DNA of 64,000 nucleotides from Streptomyces sp. NBC_01498 (lineage in GTDB: Bacteria > Actinomycetota > Actinomycetes > Streptomycetales > Streptomycetaceae), in the NCBI RefSeq assembly GCF_036327775.1, contig NZ_CP109598.1, positions 6,615,501-6,679,500 of the forward strand, in the 5' to 3' direction. A model generated the notes under the pieces. The model had not been told where the DNA came from, did not search any database, and worked only from the letters and a program-made list of their open reading frames with translations. Positions within the stretch are counted from its first letter, which is position 1; each line of letters opens with the position of its first letter. Positions 41,958 to 50,589 of this stretch are shown here, one piece after another. The translations under genes and the position numbers were made by a program.

Positions 41958-41981
41958 CCGGGCGGCAGGCCCGCCCGGGTG

Positions 41982-42683
41982 TCAGGGGCGGTACACGCGC
42001 AGCCGGGACACCTCGTACGACATCCGTGCGGTGTCCGGCTCCGGCGGCGGGTGGTAACGGCCCGCGCACACCGAGAGGTTCACGATGAGGTGGGCCCGCC
42101 AGTCCCGGCCGACGCCCGCGCGGTCGGCGTACGCGCGGGCGCCGTTGATCCTCCACACCACCGAACGGGCGCCGAGGGTGACCTCGACGTCCATCGGGGC
42201 GCCGGGGCGGATCGACGGATGACGGTAGTAACGGTGGCCGCCGTTGACGTGGTTCGAGAGCTCCACGAGATCCGGGTTGTCCGGGTGGTACTCGAACATG
42301 TCGATCTCGTTGCCGCCGTCCCGCCAGGTCCAGATCGCGGGCCAGGCCCCCGTTTCACGCGGGAGCCGGACCCGGGCCTGGAGGATGTCGCCGGTGCGCA
42401 GCAGGAAGCCGTCGTCGCTGCCCTCGGTGGTCAGCAGCCCCGTGTACCAGGTGCCTTGGGGCATCCGGGTGGCGCGGAAGATCCCGGACCGGCTGTACGC
42501 GGGGTCCTCGGTGAGGTGGTCCAGCTTGTCGTCGCCGGGGTTGGTGGGTCCACCGTCGGGATAGGCCCAGGAGCGGCCCGCCACCCACTGGTCCCGGGAG
42601 GAGAAGTCGGCGGTGAAGACCGGCCGGCCGTAGGGGGAGGAGAAGTTCGCGGACCCGTCCGCCGTGCCTGTGGAGCCGACCAT
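41982..42683 (-). CDS. Family 16-like glycoside hydrolase (beta-jelly-roll), no signal peptide
   Basis: 233-residue protein with the GH16 active-site signature E126-I-D128-M-F-E131 in GNEIDMFEY, preceded by GAWPAIWTW as usual in laminarinase or lichenase-type enzymes. GH16 enzymes hydrolyse beta-1,3 or beta-1,4/1,3 glucans. Other jelly-roll strands (FRATRMPQGTWYTGLL, SVVWRINGARAYADR) are present, so the fold seems complete. No export signal is seen from ATG 42683 or from the alternative GTG at 42716. Either the start is wrong, export is non-classical, or it acts inside the cell. It converges with the hydroxylase gene, 24 bp apart. Confidence 0.72.
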   Translation of the reverse strand: MVGSTGTADGSANFSSPYGRPVFTADFSSRDQWVAGRSWAYPDGGPTNPGDDKLDHLTEDPAYSRSGIFRATRMPQGTWYTGLLTTEGSDDGFLLRTGDILQARVRLPRETGAWPAIWTWRDGGNEIDMFEYHPDNPDLVELSNHVNGGHRYYRHPSIRPGAPMDVEVTLGARSVVWRINGARAYADRAGVGRDWRAHLIVNLSVCAGRYHPPPEPDTARMSYEVSRLRVYRP

Positions 42684-43066
42684 GTCGTCTACCGCCTCGA
42701 AGTCGCACCGCACCACGCGCCCACGGGCCCCGGGCCGTTCCGGTCGGCCGGGACCGTGACCGCGGTGACCCTGGAATAGGTACCTGTCACGGACCCGGGC
42801 GAAACGCCGTAAAAGACCGCACAGTTGTCCGGGTCTTCACCGGGGCGCGTACCGGCCCGGCACCGAACGGGCGGGCGCGCCGGGCGCAAGCGGCGTACCA
42901 CCGTGCCCTGTTCCCGGCAACGGGTCGGGGCGCCGTTTCGGCGGCGGCGCTGTGGTGGGGCGACACATTCCGCGGCGGGTCGTTCCCTCCCTACCGTGAC
43001 CGCACCCCACTCCGGCCGCCGTACCCGGCGAGGACGGCCGCCGGGCCACTGTCGCGGGAGGTCCCC
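42684..43066. promoter_or_regulatory. 383-bp divergent intergenic region upstream of the depolymerase
   Basis: No gene is supported. The region contains the 17-bp inverted repeat at 42951-42967 described separately and the GGGAGG ribosome binding site of the depolymerase near 43053. The remaining sequence shows no clear promoter hexamers or repeats. Confidence 0.4.
42951..42967. promoter_or_regulatory. Putative operator, copy 1 (depolymerase promoter)
   Basis: TGTGGTG-GGG-CGACACA is an imperfect inverted repeat about 100 bp upstream of the depolymerase start. The same layout, TGTGGTG-N3-C(G/A)(A/T)CACA, occurs upstream of the 3-hydroxybutyrate dehydrogenase at 46234-46250. A shared regulator, perhaps the PucR protein of this locus, is inferred. 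Confidence 0.45.
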
Positions 43067-44632
43067 ATGTCTCACCCGTCGCCGTCCCGTCCGCCCCTGT
43101 CCCGTCCGTCGTCGTCCCACGCGCCGCCGCCCTCCTCCCCGTTGTCGCGTCCCGAGCGGTCCGAGCGGTCCGCGCGTACCCGGGGGCGGCTGCGCCGGGC
43201 TCTCGGGCGGGTCGCCGCCGCGCTCGCCCTGGCCACCGGGATCGCCCTGCTCCCGCCGGCGCCGCAGGCTCAGGCCGCCGTCGCCCTCGAACGGGTGTCC
43301 TCCTTCGGAGCCAACCCCGGCGCCCTGACCATGTACGTGTACCGGCCCGCGTCCCTCCCGGCCGACGCGCCCGTGGTCGTCGCCCTGCACGGGTGCACCC
43401 AGTCCGCGCAGGTCTACGCCGACAACTCGGGCCTGCCCGCCTTCGCCGACCGGCACGGCTTCCTGCTCGTCCTCGCCGAGACGACGACCGTCAACAACGC
43501 CAACAAGTGCTTCAACTGGTTCCAGAGCGCCGACATCCGGCGCGGCCAGGGCGAGGCCGCCTCCGTCCGGCAGATGGTCGCCCACGCCGTCTCCGCCTAC
43601 GGCGCCGACGCCGGACGGGTCCAGGTCACCGGGCTCTCCGCCGGTGGCGCCATGACCGCCGTCATGCTCGCCGCGTACCCCGACGTCTTCCGGGCCGGCG
43701 CGGTGATGGCCGGACTCCCGTACGAGTGCGCCACCGATGTCGTCTCGGCGTTCGGCTGCATGAGCCCCGGCACGGACCGCACCCCGCAGGACTGGGCGCA
43801 GCGCGTACGGAACGCCCATCCCGGATTCGCCGGCCCCTGGCCGAGGGTGTCCGTGTGGCAGGGCGCCAACGACCCGACCGTCGTCCCGAGGAACGCCGAC
43901 GAGCTGCGCGACCAGTGGACCCAGGTGCACGGGCTGGACCAGAGTCCCGACCGTACCTCCGTCATCGGCCCCAACAGCACGCGCCGGGAGGAGTACCTGG
44001 CCCCGGACGGCGCCGTCGCCGTGCAGGTCAACCGTGTCCCGGGCATCGGGCACGGCACCCCCGTCGACCCCGGGTCCGGGCCCGAGCAGTGCGGGGCGAC
44101 CGGCACCGCGCACTTCATCGACTCGATCTGCTCCAGCTACTGGGTCGTCCGCTTCTTCGGCCTCGACACCGGCGCGCCCGAGCCCGGTGGTCTGCCCGCC
44201 CCCGCCGGGCTGCGGTCCACGGGCGTGACCGGCACCTCCGTCGCGCTGGCGTGGGAGCCCGTCTCCGGCGCCACCGGTTACGCGGTCCACCGGGGCGGTA
44301 CCCGGGTCGGCCTGCCCGCCGACAGCCGGTACACCGACAGTGGTCTGGGCGCCGGCACCACCCACACCTACACCGTCGCGGCGCGCGGCCCGGACGGCGC
44401 CGAGGGGGCGCGCTCGGCACCGGTCACCGTCACCACCACCGGGGCGGCGGCGCTCTGCTGGACGTCGAGCACCTACGAACACGTACGGGCGGGCCGGGCG
44501 ACCACCGCGGGCGGCTACGCGTACGCGAAGGGATCGAACCAGAACATGGGCCTCAACAACACGTTCGTCACCCGCACGCTCAAGGAGTCACCGACGGGTT
44601 ACTACGTCCTCGCCGACGCTCGCTGCCCCTGA
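43067..44632 (+). CDS. Secreted short-chain-length polyhydroxyalkanoate depolymerase (esterase)
   Basis: 521-residue extracellular esterase expected to degrade poly(3-hydroxybutyrate) or related polyesters. After a long basic N-region a signal peptide covers about residues 38-70 (RGRLRRALGRVAAALALATG to PQAQA). The alpha/beta-hydrolase domain has the oxyanion VALHGCTQSA, lipase box GLSAGGAM with Ser191, Asp269 in GANDPTVV and His329 in GIGHGTP. A fibronectin type III linker lies at about 385-455 and a small C-terminal Trp/Tyr-rich domain (455-521) may bind substrate. GGGAGG precedes the ATG. It heads a 3-hydroxybutyrate utilisation set. A carbohydrate esterase (feruloyl or acetylxylan) is the main alternative. 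Confidence 0.82.
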   Translation: MSHPSPSRPPLSRPSSSHAPPPSSPLSRPERSERSARTRGRLRRALGRVAAALALATGIALLPPAPQAQAAVALERVSSFGANPGALTMYVYRPASLPADAPVVVALHGCTQSAQVYADNSGLPAFADRHGFLLVLAETTTVNNANKCFNWFQSADIRRGQGEAASVRQMVAHAVSAYGADAGRVQVTGLSAGGAMTAVMLAAYPDVFRAGAVMAGLPYECATDVVSAFGCMSPGTDRTPQDWAQRVRNAHPGFAGPWPRVSVWQGANDPTVVPRNADELRDQWTQVHGLDQSPDRTSVIGPNSTRREEYLAPDGAVAVQVNRVPGIGHGTPVDPGSGPEQCGATGTAHFIDSICSSYWVVRFFGLDTGAPEPGGLPAPAGLRSTGVTGTSVALAWEPVSGATGYAVHRGGTRVGLPADSRYTDSGLGAGTTHTYTVAARGPDGAEGARSAPVTVTTTGAAALCWTSSTYEHVRAGRATTAGGYAYAKGSNQNMGLNNTFVTRTLKESPTGYYVLADARCP

Positions 44633-44703
44633 CGGCTGGGTAGCGTCCCGCAGCCCCCGCACCGGCCGCGTGCCGGGTGACCCGACAACGGAGCAATGAA
44701 CTC

Positions 44704-46167
44704 ATGCCAGTTGACCCGCCCCACGCCCTGCCCGCCCCAACCGCCGCCCGGGGCCGGGCGGTCCGCCGTCCGCGCGCGGTGTTCGCCACCGTCGGAGCCC
44801 TGGTGGCGGCCCTGACCCCGATGGTCCCCGCCTCCGCCGCCGACGGCGCCCCGCCCGGCCGGACACCCGGCCACTGCGCGCGGGCGGACACCCTGACCGT
44901 CCCCGGCGCCGAGCGCCAACTCATCGCCTGCCTGGACGAGTTGACCACCGCCGGCACCGTCGCCTCGGGCCACACCGACGAGGCCGACTGGGCGGGCCTC
45001 ACCCCGAAGGACCTCGCCACCCCGAGCGGCGTCCCGGGCATCCAGATCGACGGCCACTTCCCCGACTCGTCCACCACCAACACGACCCACGGCTGGAACC
45101 ACGACGCGCAGTTCGTGATCCGGCTGCCCGACCGCTGGAACGGCGGTCTCGTCGTCGCCGGATCGCCCGGCGTCCGCAGGCAGTACGCCAACGACCGGGC
45201 CTTCGGCGACTGGGTACTGGCGCGCGGCTACGCCTACGCCGCCACCGACAAGGGCAACACCGGCGCCGCCTTCCACCGCGACGGCGCCGCGCCCGGCGAC
45301 GCCCTCGCCGAATGGAACAGCCGGGTCACCCAACTCACCCGCGCGGCCCGCGAGGTGACCGAACAGCGCTACCGGCGGCCGGTCTCCCGCACCCTCGCGA
45401 TGGGCATGTCCAACGGCGGCTATCTCGTCCGGTGGCAGCTGGAGAACCACCCCGAGCTGTACGACGGGGGCGTCGACTGGGAGGGCACCCTCTGGCGTAC
45501 CCGGGACCCCAACCCGCTCACCTTCCTGCCGCCCACCCTGCGTGCCTACCCCGCCTACGCGGCGGGCGGCGCGGACGCCGGAGCGGCGCACCGGGAGATC
45601 GTACGGGCCGGGTTCCCGGCCGGTTCGGAGTTCCTCTGGCCGTACCACCACCAGTACTACTGGGACCTCACCCAGCGCATCTACCGCGAGGAGTTCGACC
45701 CCGGGTACGACGGCGCCACCGAGGCCGGAACGCCCTTCTGCGCCCCGGGAACACCCGCCTGCGACGCCGACTACGCCTACGGGGACCGGCCGCGCGAGGT
45801 CCGCGACGCCCTCGCGAAGGTCGCGCTGACCGGCCGGATCGGCAGACCGCTGATCACCTTCCACGGCACGCTCGACGTCCTGCTGCCCGCGTCGAAGACC
45901 TCGGACGTGTACGCGGCGATGGTGCGCCGCGAGGGCAGGGGCCCGCTGCACCGCTACTACCGGGTCGAGGGCGGCACCCATGTCGACTCGCTCGTCGACG
46001 CGTTCCCCGACCGGCTGCGCCCCCTGGTGCCGTGCCACCGCTCCGCCGTCCGGGCCCTGGAGCGCTGGCTGGACGACGGCCGCCGCCCGCCCGCGAGCCG
46101 CACCCTGCCCCTGCCCGCGGGCGCCGATCCGGCCACCCTGCTCACCCGCTGCCCCCTGGACGGGTGA
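44704..46167 (+). CDS. Secreted alpha/beta-hydrolase (possible 3-hydroxybutyrate oligomer hydrolase)
   Basis: 487-residue exported hydrolase. The signal peptide spans about residues 22-48 (RRPRAVFATVGALVAALTP to PASA). The nucleophile elbow is MGMSNGGYL; a later ITFHGTLDVLLPA segment and GGTHVDSL supply candidate Asp and His. It resembles tannase/3HB-oligomer-hydrolase-type enzymes, and its place between the depolymerase and 3-hydroxybutyrate dehydrogenase suggests cleavage of soluble oligomers to monomer. That function is an inference from context. ATG 44704 has GGAG about 10 bp upstream; GTG 44677 would add nine residues. Confidence 0.68.
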   Translation: MPVDPPHALPAPTAARGRAVRRPRAVFATVGALVAALTPMVPASAADGAPPGRTPGHCARADTLTVPGAERQLIACLDELTTAGTVASGHTDEADWAGLTPKDLATPSGVPGIQIDGHFPDSSTTNTTHGWNHDAQFVIRLPDRWNGGLVVAGSPGVRRQYANDRAFGDWVLARGYAYAATDKGNTGAAFHRDGAAPGDALAEWNSRVTQLTRAAREVTEQRYRRPVSRTLAMGMSNGGYLVRWQLENHPELYDGGVDWEGTLWRTRDPNPLTFLPPTLRAYPAYAAGGADAGAAHREIVRAGFPAGSEFLWPYHHQYYWDLTQRIYREEFDPGYDGATEAGTPFCAPGTPACDADYAYGDRPREVRDALAKVALTGRIGRPLITFHGTLDVLLPASKTSDVYAAMVRREGRGPLHRYYRVEGGTHVDSLVDAFPDRLRPLVPCHRSAVRALERWLDDGRRPPASRTLPLPAGADPATLLTRCPLDG

Positions 46168-46233
46168 GCGGGGCCCGACCCGTACGCCCAGAAGGGGAGT
46201 TGTGGTGGCCGACGACACCTGGCCGGCGTCCAC

Positions 46234-46250
46234 TGTGGTGAACCATCACA
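46234..46250. promoter_or_regulatory. Putative operator, copy 2 (dehydrogenase promoter)
   Basis: TGTGGTG-AAC-CATCACA is an inverted repeat with one mismatch, ending 36 bp before the dehydrogenase ATG. It mirrors the element at 42951-42967 upstream of the depolymerase. Confidence 0.5.
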
Positions 46251-46286
46251 TGGGATGTCGGTTCAGGTGTCTCTACCGTTCCGGCC

Positions 46287-47063
46287 ATGAAGAGGCCACG
46301 TCACACAGCCCCCGGGAGCCGGTCGCTCCGGGGCCGCACCGCCCTCGTCACCGGAGGCGGCAGCGGCATCGGACGGGCCTGCGCCGAGGCGCTCGCCGAC
46401 GCCGGGGCGCTGGTCCACATCGTCGACCGGGACGCCGACGGGGCCGCGTCCGCCGCCGCCGCGACCGGGGGCGTCAGCCACACCGCGGACCTCGCGGAGG
46501 CGGACGCGATCGGCCGGCTCCCCGCCGACGTGGACATCCTGGTCAACAACGCCGGGCTGCAACACGTCGCGGCCATCGAGGACTTCCCGCCCGACCGGTT
46601 CGAACTGATCCAGAAGGTGATGCTCACGGCCCCGTTCCTGCTGATGCGGCACTGCCTGCCGCACATGTACGCGGGCGGCTGGGGCCGGATCGTCAACATC
46701 TCCAGCATGCACGGACTGCGCGCCAGCCCCTTCAAGTCCGCGTACGTCGCCGCCAAGCACGGCCTGGAGGGGCTGAGCAAGGTGGCCGCCCTCGAAGGCG
46801 CGCCGCACGGTGTCACCAGCAACTGCGTCAACCCCGGCTATGTGCGCACCCCGCTCGTCGAAGGGCAGATCGCCGCCCAGGCCGCCGCCCACCGCATCCC
46901 CCCGGACGAGGTCGTCAGCGACGTCCTGCTCGACCGCTCCGCGATCAAGCGGCTGATCGAACCCGCCGAGGTGGCCGCCGTGTGCCTGTGGCTCTGCGGC
47001 CCCGACACCGGGTACATCACCGGCTCCTCGCTCCCCGTCGACGGCGGGTGGGGCGCCCGCTGA
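46287..47063 (+). CDS. 3-hydroxybutyrate dehydrogenase (SDR family)
   Basis: 258-residue short-chain dehydrogenase that oxidises (R)-3-hydroxybutyrate to acetoacetate with NAD+. Cofactor motif TGGGSGIG at 22-29, NNAG at 87-90, and the catalytic Ser139/Ser140 region with Tyr153 and Lys157 (SAYVAAKHG). The substrate-specific stretches NNAGLQHVAAIEDFP and HGLRASPFKSAYVAAKHGL (read as ASPFKSAYVAAKHG) are characteristic of bacterial 3HB dehydrogenases. It stands 120 bp after the secreted hydrolase, with an operator-like repeat between, and is followed by an MFS symporter. Confidence 0.88.
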   Translation: MKRPRHTAPGSRSLRGRTALVTGGGSGIGRACAEALADAGALVHIVDRDADGAASAAAATGGVSHTADLAEADAIGRLPADVDILVNNAGLQHVAAIEDFPPDRFELIQKVMLTAPFLLMRHCLPHMYAGGWGRIVNISSMHGLRASPFKSAYVAAKHGLEGLSKVAALEGAPHGVTSNCVNPGYVRTPLVEGQIAAQAAAHRIPPDEVVSDVLLDRSAIKRLIEPAEVAAVCLWLCGPDTGYITGSSLPVDGGWGAR

Positions 47064-47207
47064 CCCGGGGCCCACCCGTACGAGCCCGGCCCGCTCCACC
47101 CGTCCCACCCGCACCACCCGAATCAGCCCGACCGCTCCCGCCCCACCCGCACCCGCCCTACCCGCACCTCCGTCCCCGACCGACCGACGAAACGCGGTGA
47201 CCCCACC

Positions 47208-48614
47208 ATGAACGTCCCCACCACCACCCCACCCCGCCGCACCGGCATCGGCCGCATCGTCGCCGCCAGCCTCGTCGGCACCACCATCGAGTGGTACGAC
47301 TTCTTCCTCTACGGCTCCGCCGCCGCCCTGGTCTTCAACACCCTCTTCTTCCCCAGCAGCGACCCCCTCGTCGGCACCCTCCTCGCCTTCCTCACCTACG
47401 CCGTCGGCTTCGCCGCCCGCCCCCTCGGCGGCATCGTCTTCGGCCACTACGGCGACAAGATCGGCCGCAAGAAACTCCTGGTGTTCAGCCTCCTGCTGAT
47501 GGGCGGCGCCACCTTCGCCATGGGCCTGCTCCCCACCCACGCCACCATCGGCGTCGGCGCGCCGATCCTGCTGACCCTGCTGCGCCTCGTCCAGGGCTTC
47601 GCCCTCGGCGGCGAATGGGGCGGCGCGATCCTGCTCGTCTCCGAGCACGGCGGCGACGAACGCCGCGGCTTCTGGGCCTCCTGGCCCCAGGCCGGCGCCC
47701 CCGGCGGCAACCTGCTGGCCACCGGCGTACTGGCGCTCCTCGCCGCGGTCCAGTCCGACGAGGCGTTCCTCGCCTGGGGCTGGCGCATCCCGTTCCTGCT
47801 GTCCGGGGTGCTCGTCATGATCGGCCTGTGGATACGGATCTCCGTCGAGGAGTCACCCGTCTTCCTGGAGGCCCGCCGCAAGGCCGACGCCGAGGCCGCC
47901 GAGGCGGCGCGCACGCAGCAGGGCGCCGTCGCCGCCCCCAAGGGAGACATCCCCGTCGTCGAGGTCTTCCGCACCAGCCGCCGCGAGGTGCTGGTCGCCA
48001 TCGGCACCCGGTTCGGCGAGAACGTCTCGTACTACATCCTCACCGCCTTCGTCCTCGTCTACGTCACCGTGCACCTCGAACTCCCCAAGAGCGACGCCCT
48101 CAACGCCGTCCTGATCGGCTCGGCCGTCCACTTCGTCACCATCCCCCTGTGGGGCGCCCTCTCCGACCGGCTCGGCCGCCGCCCGGTGACCCAGATCGGC
48201 GCCGTCGGCATGGTCGGCTGGGCGTTCGCGTTCTTCGCGCTGCTGGACACCGAGTCGTTCCCCGTCATCGCCCTCGCGGTCACGGTCGGCCTGCTGTTCC
48301 ACGGGGCGATGTACGGGCCGCAGGCGGCCTTCATCTCCGAGATGTTCGACACCCGGGTCCGCTACTCGGGCGCCTCGATGGGCTCCCAGCTCGCCTCGAT
48401 CATCGGCGGCGCACTCGCCCCGCTCATCGCCGTCGAACTCCTCAAGGACTACGACTCGTCCGTCCCGGTCTCCCTCTACCTCGCCGCCGCCGCGCTCGTC
48501 ACCGTCGCGACCGTGTGGGTGGCCAAGGAGACCCGCGGCCGCGACCTCGCCAAGGACGGCCTCGTCGGCTCCGTACCCGCGCCCGCCTCCGCACCCGTGC
48601 CCACCCGGAGGTGA
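47208..48614 (+). CDS. MFS metabolite:proton symporter
   Basis: 468-residue, 12-helix transporter of the metabolite:H+ symporter family. The N-terminal IEWYDFFLYGSAAALVFN and the loop motif GHYGDKIGRKK are diagnostic, as is LRLVQGFALGGEWGGA. Family members carry small carboxylates such as shikimate, proline/betaine or dicarboxylates; the locus context suggests 3-hydroxybutyrate or a related acid. The preceding 144-bp gap is a C-rich low-complexity stretch with repeated CACCCG. The stop codon lies within the ribosome binding site of the next gene. Confidence 0.86.
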   Translation: MNVPTTTPPRRTGIGRIVAASLVGTTIEWYDFFLYGSAAALVFNTLFFPSSDPLVGTLLAFLTYAVGFAARPLGGIVFGHYGDKIGRKKLLVFSLLLMGGATFAMGLLPTHATIGVGAPILLTLLRLVQGFALGGEWGGAILLVSEHGGDERRGFWASWPQAGAPGGNLLATGVLALLAAVQSDEAFLAWGWRIPFLLSGVLVMIGLWIRISVEESPVFLEARRKADAEAAEAARTQQGAVAAPKGDIPVVEVFRTSRREVLVAIGTRFGENVSYYILTAFVLVYVTVHLELPKSDALNAVLIGSAVHFVTIPLWGALSDRLGRRPVTQIGAVGMVGWAFAFFALLDTESFPVIALAVTVGLLFHGAMYGPQAAFISEMFDTRVRYSGASMGSQLASIIGGALAPLIAVELLKDYDSSVPVSLYLAAAALVTVATVWVAKETRGRDLAKDGLVGSVPAPASAPVPTRR

Positions 48615-48621
48615 TCACCGT

Positions 48622-50589
48622 ATGCTCGCCGACGTGACAGCTCCCGGCACCCGGCACGCCACGACCGCCCTGCGCCGGCTGCTCGACCTGCTGGCGCGGG
48701 GCGCGCCCGCCGAGGAGTTCTCACGCCCCGCCGCCGATGCCCGAGCGGCCGGCGTGCGGGGCGGCGAGCTCGCCGCGCTCACCGACGCCACCGAGGTCGC
48801 GCTGCGCATCCGGCGTACCCTCAGCCAGCACCGGCGCCGCGAGGCACAGCTCACCGCCCTCTTCGACACCGCCAGCGACCTGGCCGCGCTGCGCGACCTC
48901 GACGCCGTCCTGCGGGCCATCGTCCACCGGGCGAAACTGCTGCTCGGCACGGACGTCACATATCTCTCCCTCAACGACGAGGCGGCCGGCGACACCTACA
49001 TGCGGGTGACCGACGGATCCGTGGCCGCCGCCTTCCAGCAGGTGCGGCTCGGCATGGGCGAGGGCCTCGGCGGACTCGTCGCACAGTCCGCCCGCCCGTA
49101 CGCCACCGGCGACTACCAGCGCGACACCCGCTTCCACCACACCGGCACCATCGACAGTGCCGTGCGGGACGAGGGCCTGCGCGCGATCCTCGGCGTACCG
49201 CTGCGCGTCGGCGCCCGGGTCATCGGTGTCCTGTACGCCGCCGACCGGGCGCCCCGAGAGTTCGCCGCCGAGGAGGTCGCCCTGCTCTCCTCCCTCGCCG
49301 ACCACGCCGCCATCGCCATCGACGGCGCCCGGCTGCTGGAGGAGACCCGGGCCGCGCTGGTCGACCTCAACGCGGCCTCGGAGACGATCCGCGCGCACAG
49401 CGCGGAGATACGCCGGGCCGAGGAGGCGCACGACCAGCTCACCGACCTCGTGCTGCGGGGCGGCGGACCCCAGGACGTGGCCGCCGCCCTCGCCGACATC
49501 CTCGACGGCGGCATCCTCATCCACGACGCGGACGGCGCCGAACTCGCCCGCGCCCGCACCGGATCGGTGCCGCCGCCCGCCCCGGCCGTCGCCGCGTCCC
49601 GGGCCGGCGGCCGGGCGGTGCCGCTGGACGGCACCTGGGTCTGCGCCGTCGTGGCCGGCCCCGAACTCCTCGGCAGCATCGCCCTCACCGGGCACGCCCG
49701 GCTCCCGGACGTGGAGCGGCTGCTGTTCGAACGGGCCGGAGTCGTCACCGCCCTGCTCCTGCTGCTGCGCCGCTCGGTCGCCGAGGCGGAGGACCGGGTA
49801 CGCGGCGAACTGCTGGGCGACCTGCTGTCCCGCTCCGGCGACCCGGGCGCCCTGACCGCGCGGGCCCGGCGGCTCGGCGTCGACCTGGCCCGCCGGCACT
49901 GCGTGTTCGTCGCGGACAGCGAGACGGCCGACCGGCACCGGCTGCTGGCCGTCGCCGCCAGACACGCCCAGGCGGACAAGGGGCTGGCCGGTCTCCACCA
50001 GGGCCACGTCGTGCTGGTCGCCCCCGGCGAGGCCCCCGGACCGGACGCCCGCAGGCTCGCCGCCGAACTCGGCCAGGCCGTCGGCGCCCCGGTCACGGTC
50101 GGCGCGGCCGGCCCGGCCGCCGGACCCGCCGAACTGCCCACCGCACACGGCGAGGCGGGCCGCTGCCTGTCCGCCCTGCGGGTCCTGGGCCGTACCGGGC
50201 ACGGCGGGGCGGCCGGCGACCTCGGCTTCGTCGGCGTGCTCCTGGGCGACCGGGCGGACCTCGGCGGCTACGTACGGGCCACCCTCGGCCCCGTACTGGA
50301 CTACGACGCCGAGCGCGGCACCGACCTCGTCGGGACACTGGGCGCCTACTTCGCCGAGGGCGCGAGCCTCACCCGGACCAAGAGCGCGCTGCACGTCCAT
50401 GTGAACACCGTCGTCCAGCGGCTCGAACGGGTCGGACGGCTCCTCGGCGACGACTGGAACTCACCCGCGCGCGCCCTGGAGATCCAACTGGCCCTGCGGC
50501 TGCACGGACTGACGGACGGCCCGCACACGACGACACCCGCCGGACGGACCGAGGCCCGTCCGGCGGGTGACCGACCCGCCGTTAGCTGA
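48622..50589 (+). CDS. GAF-domain PucR/CdaR-type transcriptional regulator
   Basis: 655-residue regulator. Residues about 60-235 contain a GAF sensor domain (LRDLDAVLRAIVHRAKLLLG, then VGMGEGLGGLVAQ-like LGMGEGLGGLVAQ). A coiled coil at about 240-270 links to a central domain and a C-terminal PucR helix-turn-helix (GASLTRTKSALHVHVNTVVQRLERV, read as TKSALHVHVNTVVQRL). It probably senses a metabolite and controls the 3-hydroxybutyrate genes with which it is co-transcribed. The ATG at 48622 follows a near-perfect GGAGGTGATC. Its last codons lie inside a long hairpin. Confidence 0.87.
   Translation: MLADVTAPGTRHATTALRRLLDLLARGAPAEEFSRPAADARAAGVRGGELAALTDATEVALRIRRTLSQHRRREAQLTALFDTASDLAALRDLDAVLRAIVHRAKLLLGTDVTYLSLNDEAAGDTYMRVTDGSVAAAFQQVRLGMGEGLGGLVAQSARPYATGDYQRDTRFHHTGTIDSAVRDEGLRAILGVPLRVGARVIGVLYAADRAPREFAAEEVALLSSLADHAAIAIDGARLLEETRAALVDLNAASETIRAHSAEIRRAEEAHDQLTDLVLRGGGPQDVAAALADILDGGILIHDADGAELARARTGSVPPPAPAVAASRAGGRAVPLDGTWVCAVVAGPELLGSIALTGHARLPDVERLLFERAGVVTALLLLLRRSVAEAEDRVRGELLGDLLSRSGDPGALTARARRLGVDLARRHCVFVADSETADRHRLLAVAARHAQADKGLAGLHQGHVVLVAPGEAPGPDARRLAAELGQAVGAPVTVGAAGPAAGPAELPTAHGEAGRCLSALRVLGRTGHGGAAGDLGFVGVLLGDRADLGGYVRATLGPVLDYDAERGTDLVGTLGAYFAEGASLTRTKSALHVHVNTVVQRLERVGRLLGDDWNSPARALEIQLALRLHGLTDGPHTTTPAGRTEARPAGDRPAVS
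50534..50569. terminator. Bidirectional hairpin within the 3' end of the pucR-type gene
   Basis: A perfect 14-bp stem pairs 50534-50547 (CACCCGCCGGACGG) with 50556-50569 around an 8-nt loop. It is 20 bp before the stop codon and thus coding, and sits at a convergent junction with no gap, so it can serve both genes. A second smaller hairpin (50561-50581) overlaps it. Confidence 0.65.

Noticed and set aside
47064..47207. Possible gene in the C-rich stretch before the symporter
   Set aside because: The stretch is repeated CACCCG/CCCGCA low-complexity DNA without a start, ribosome binding site or motif.
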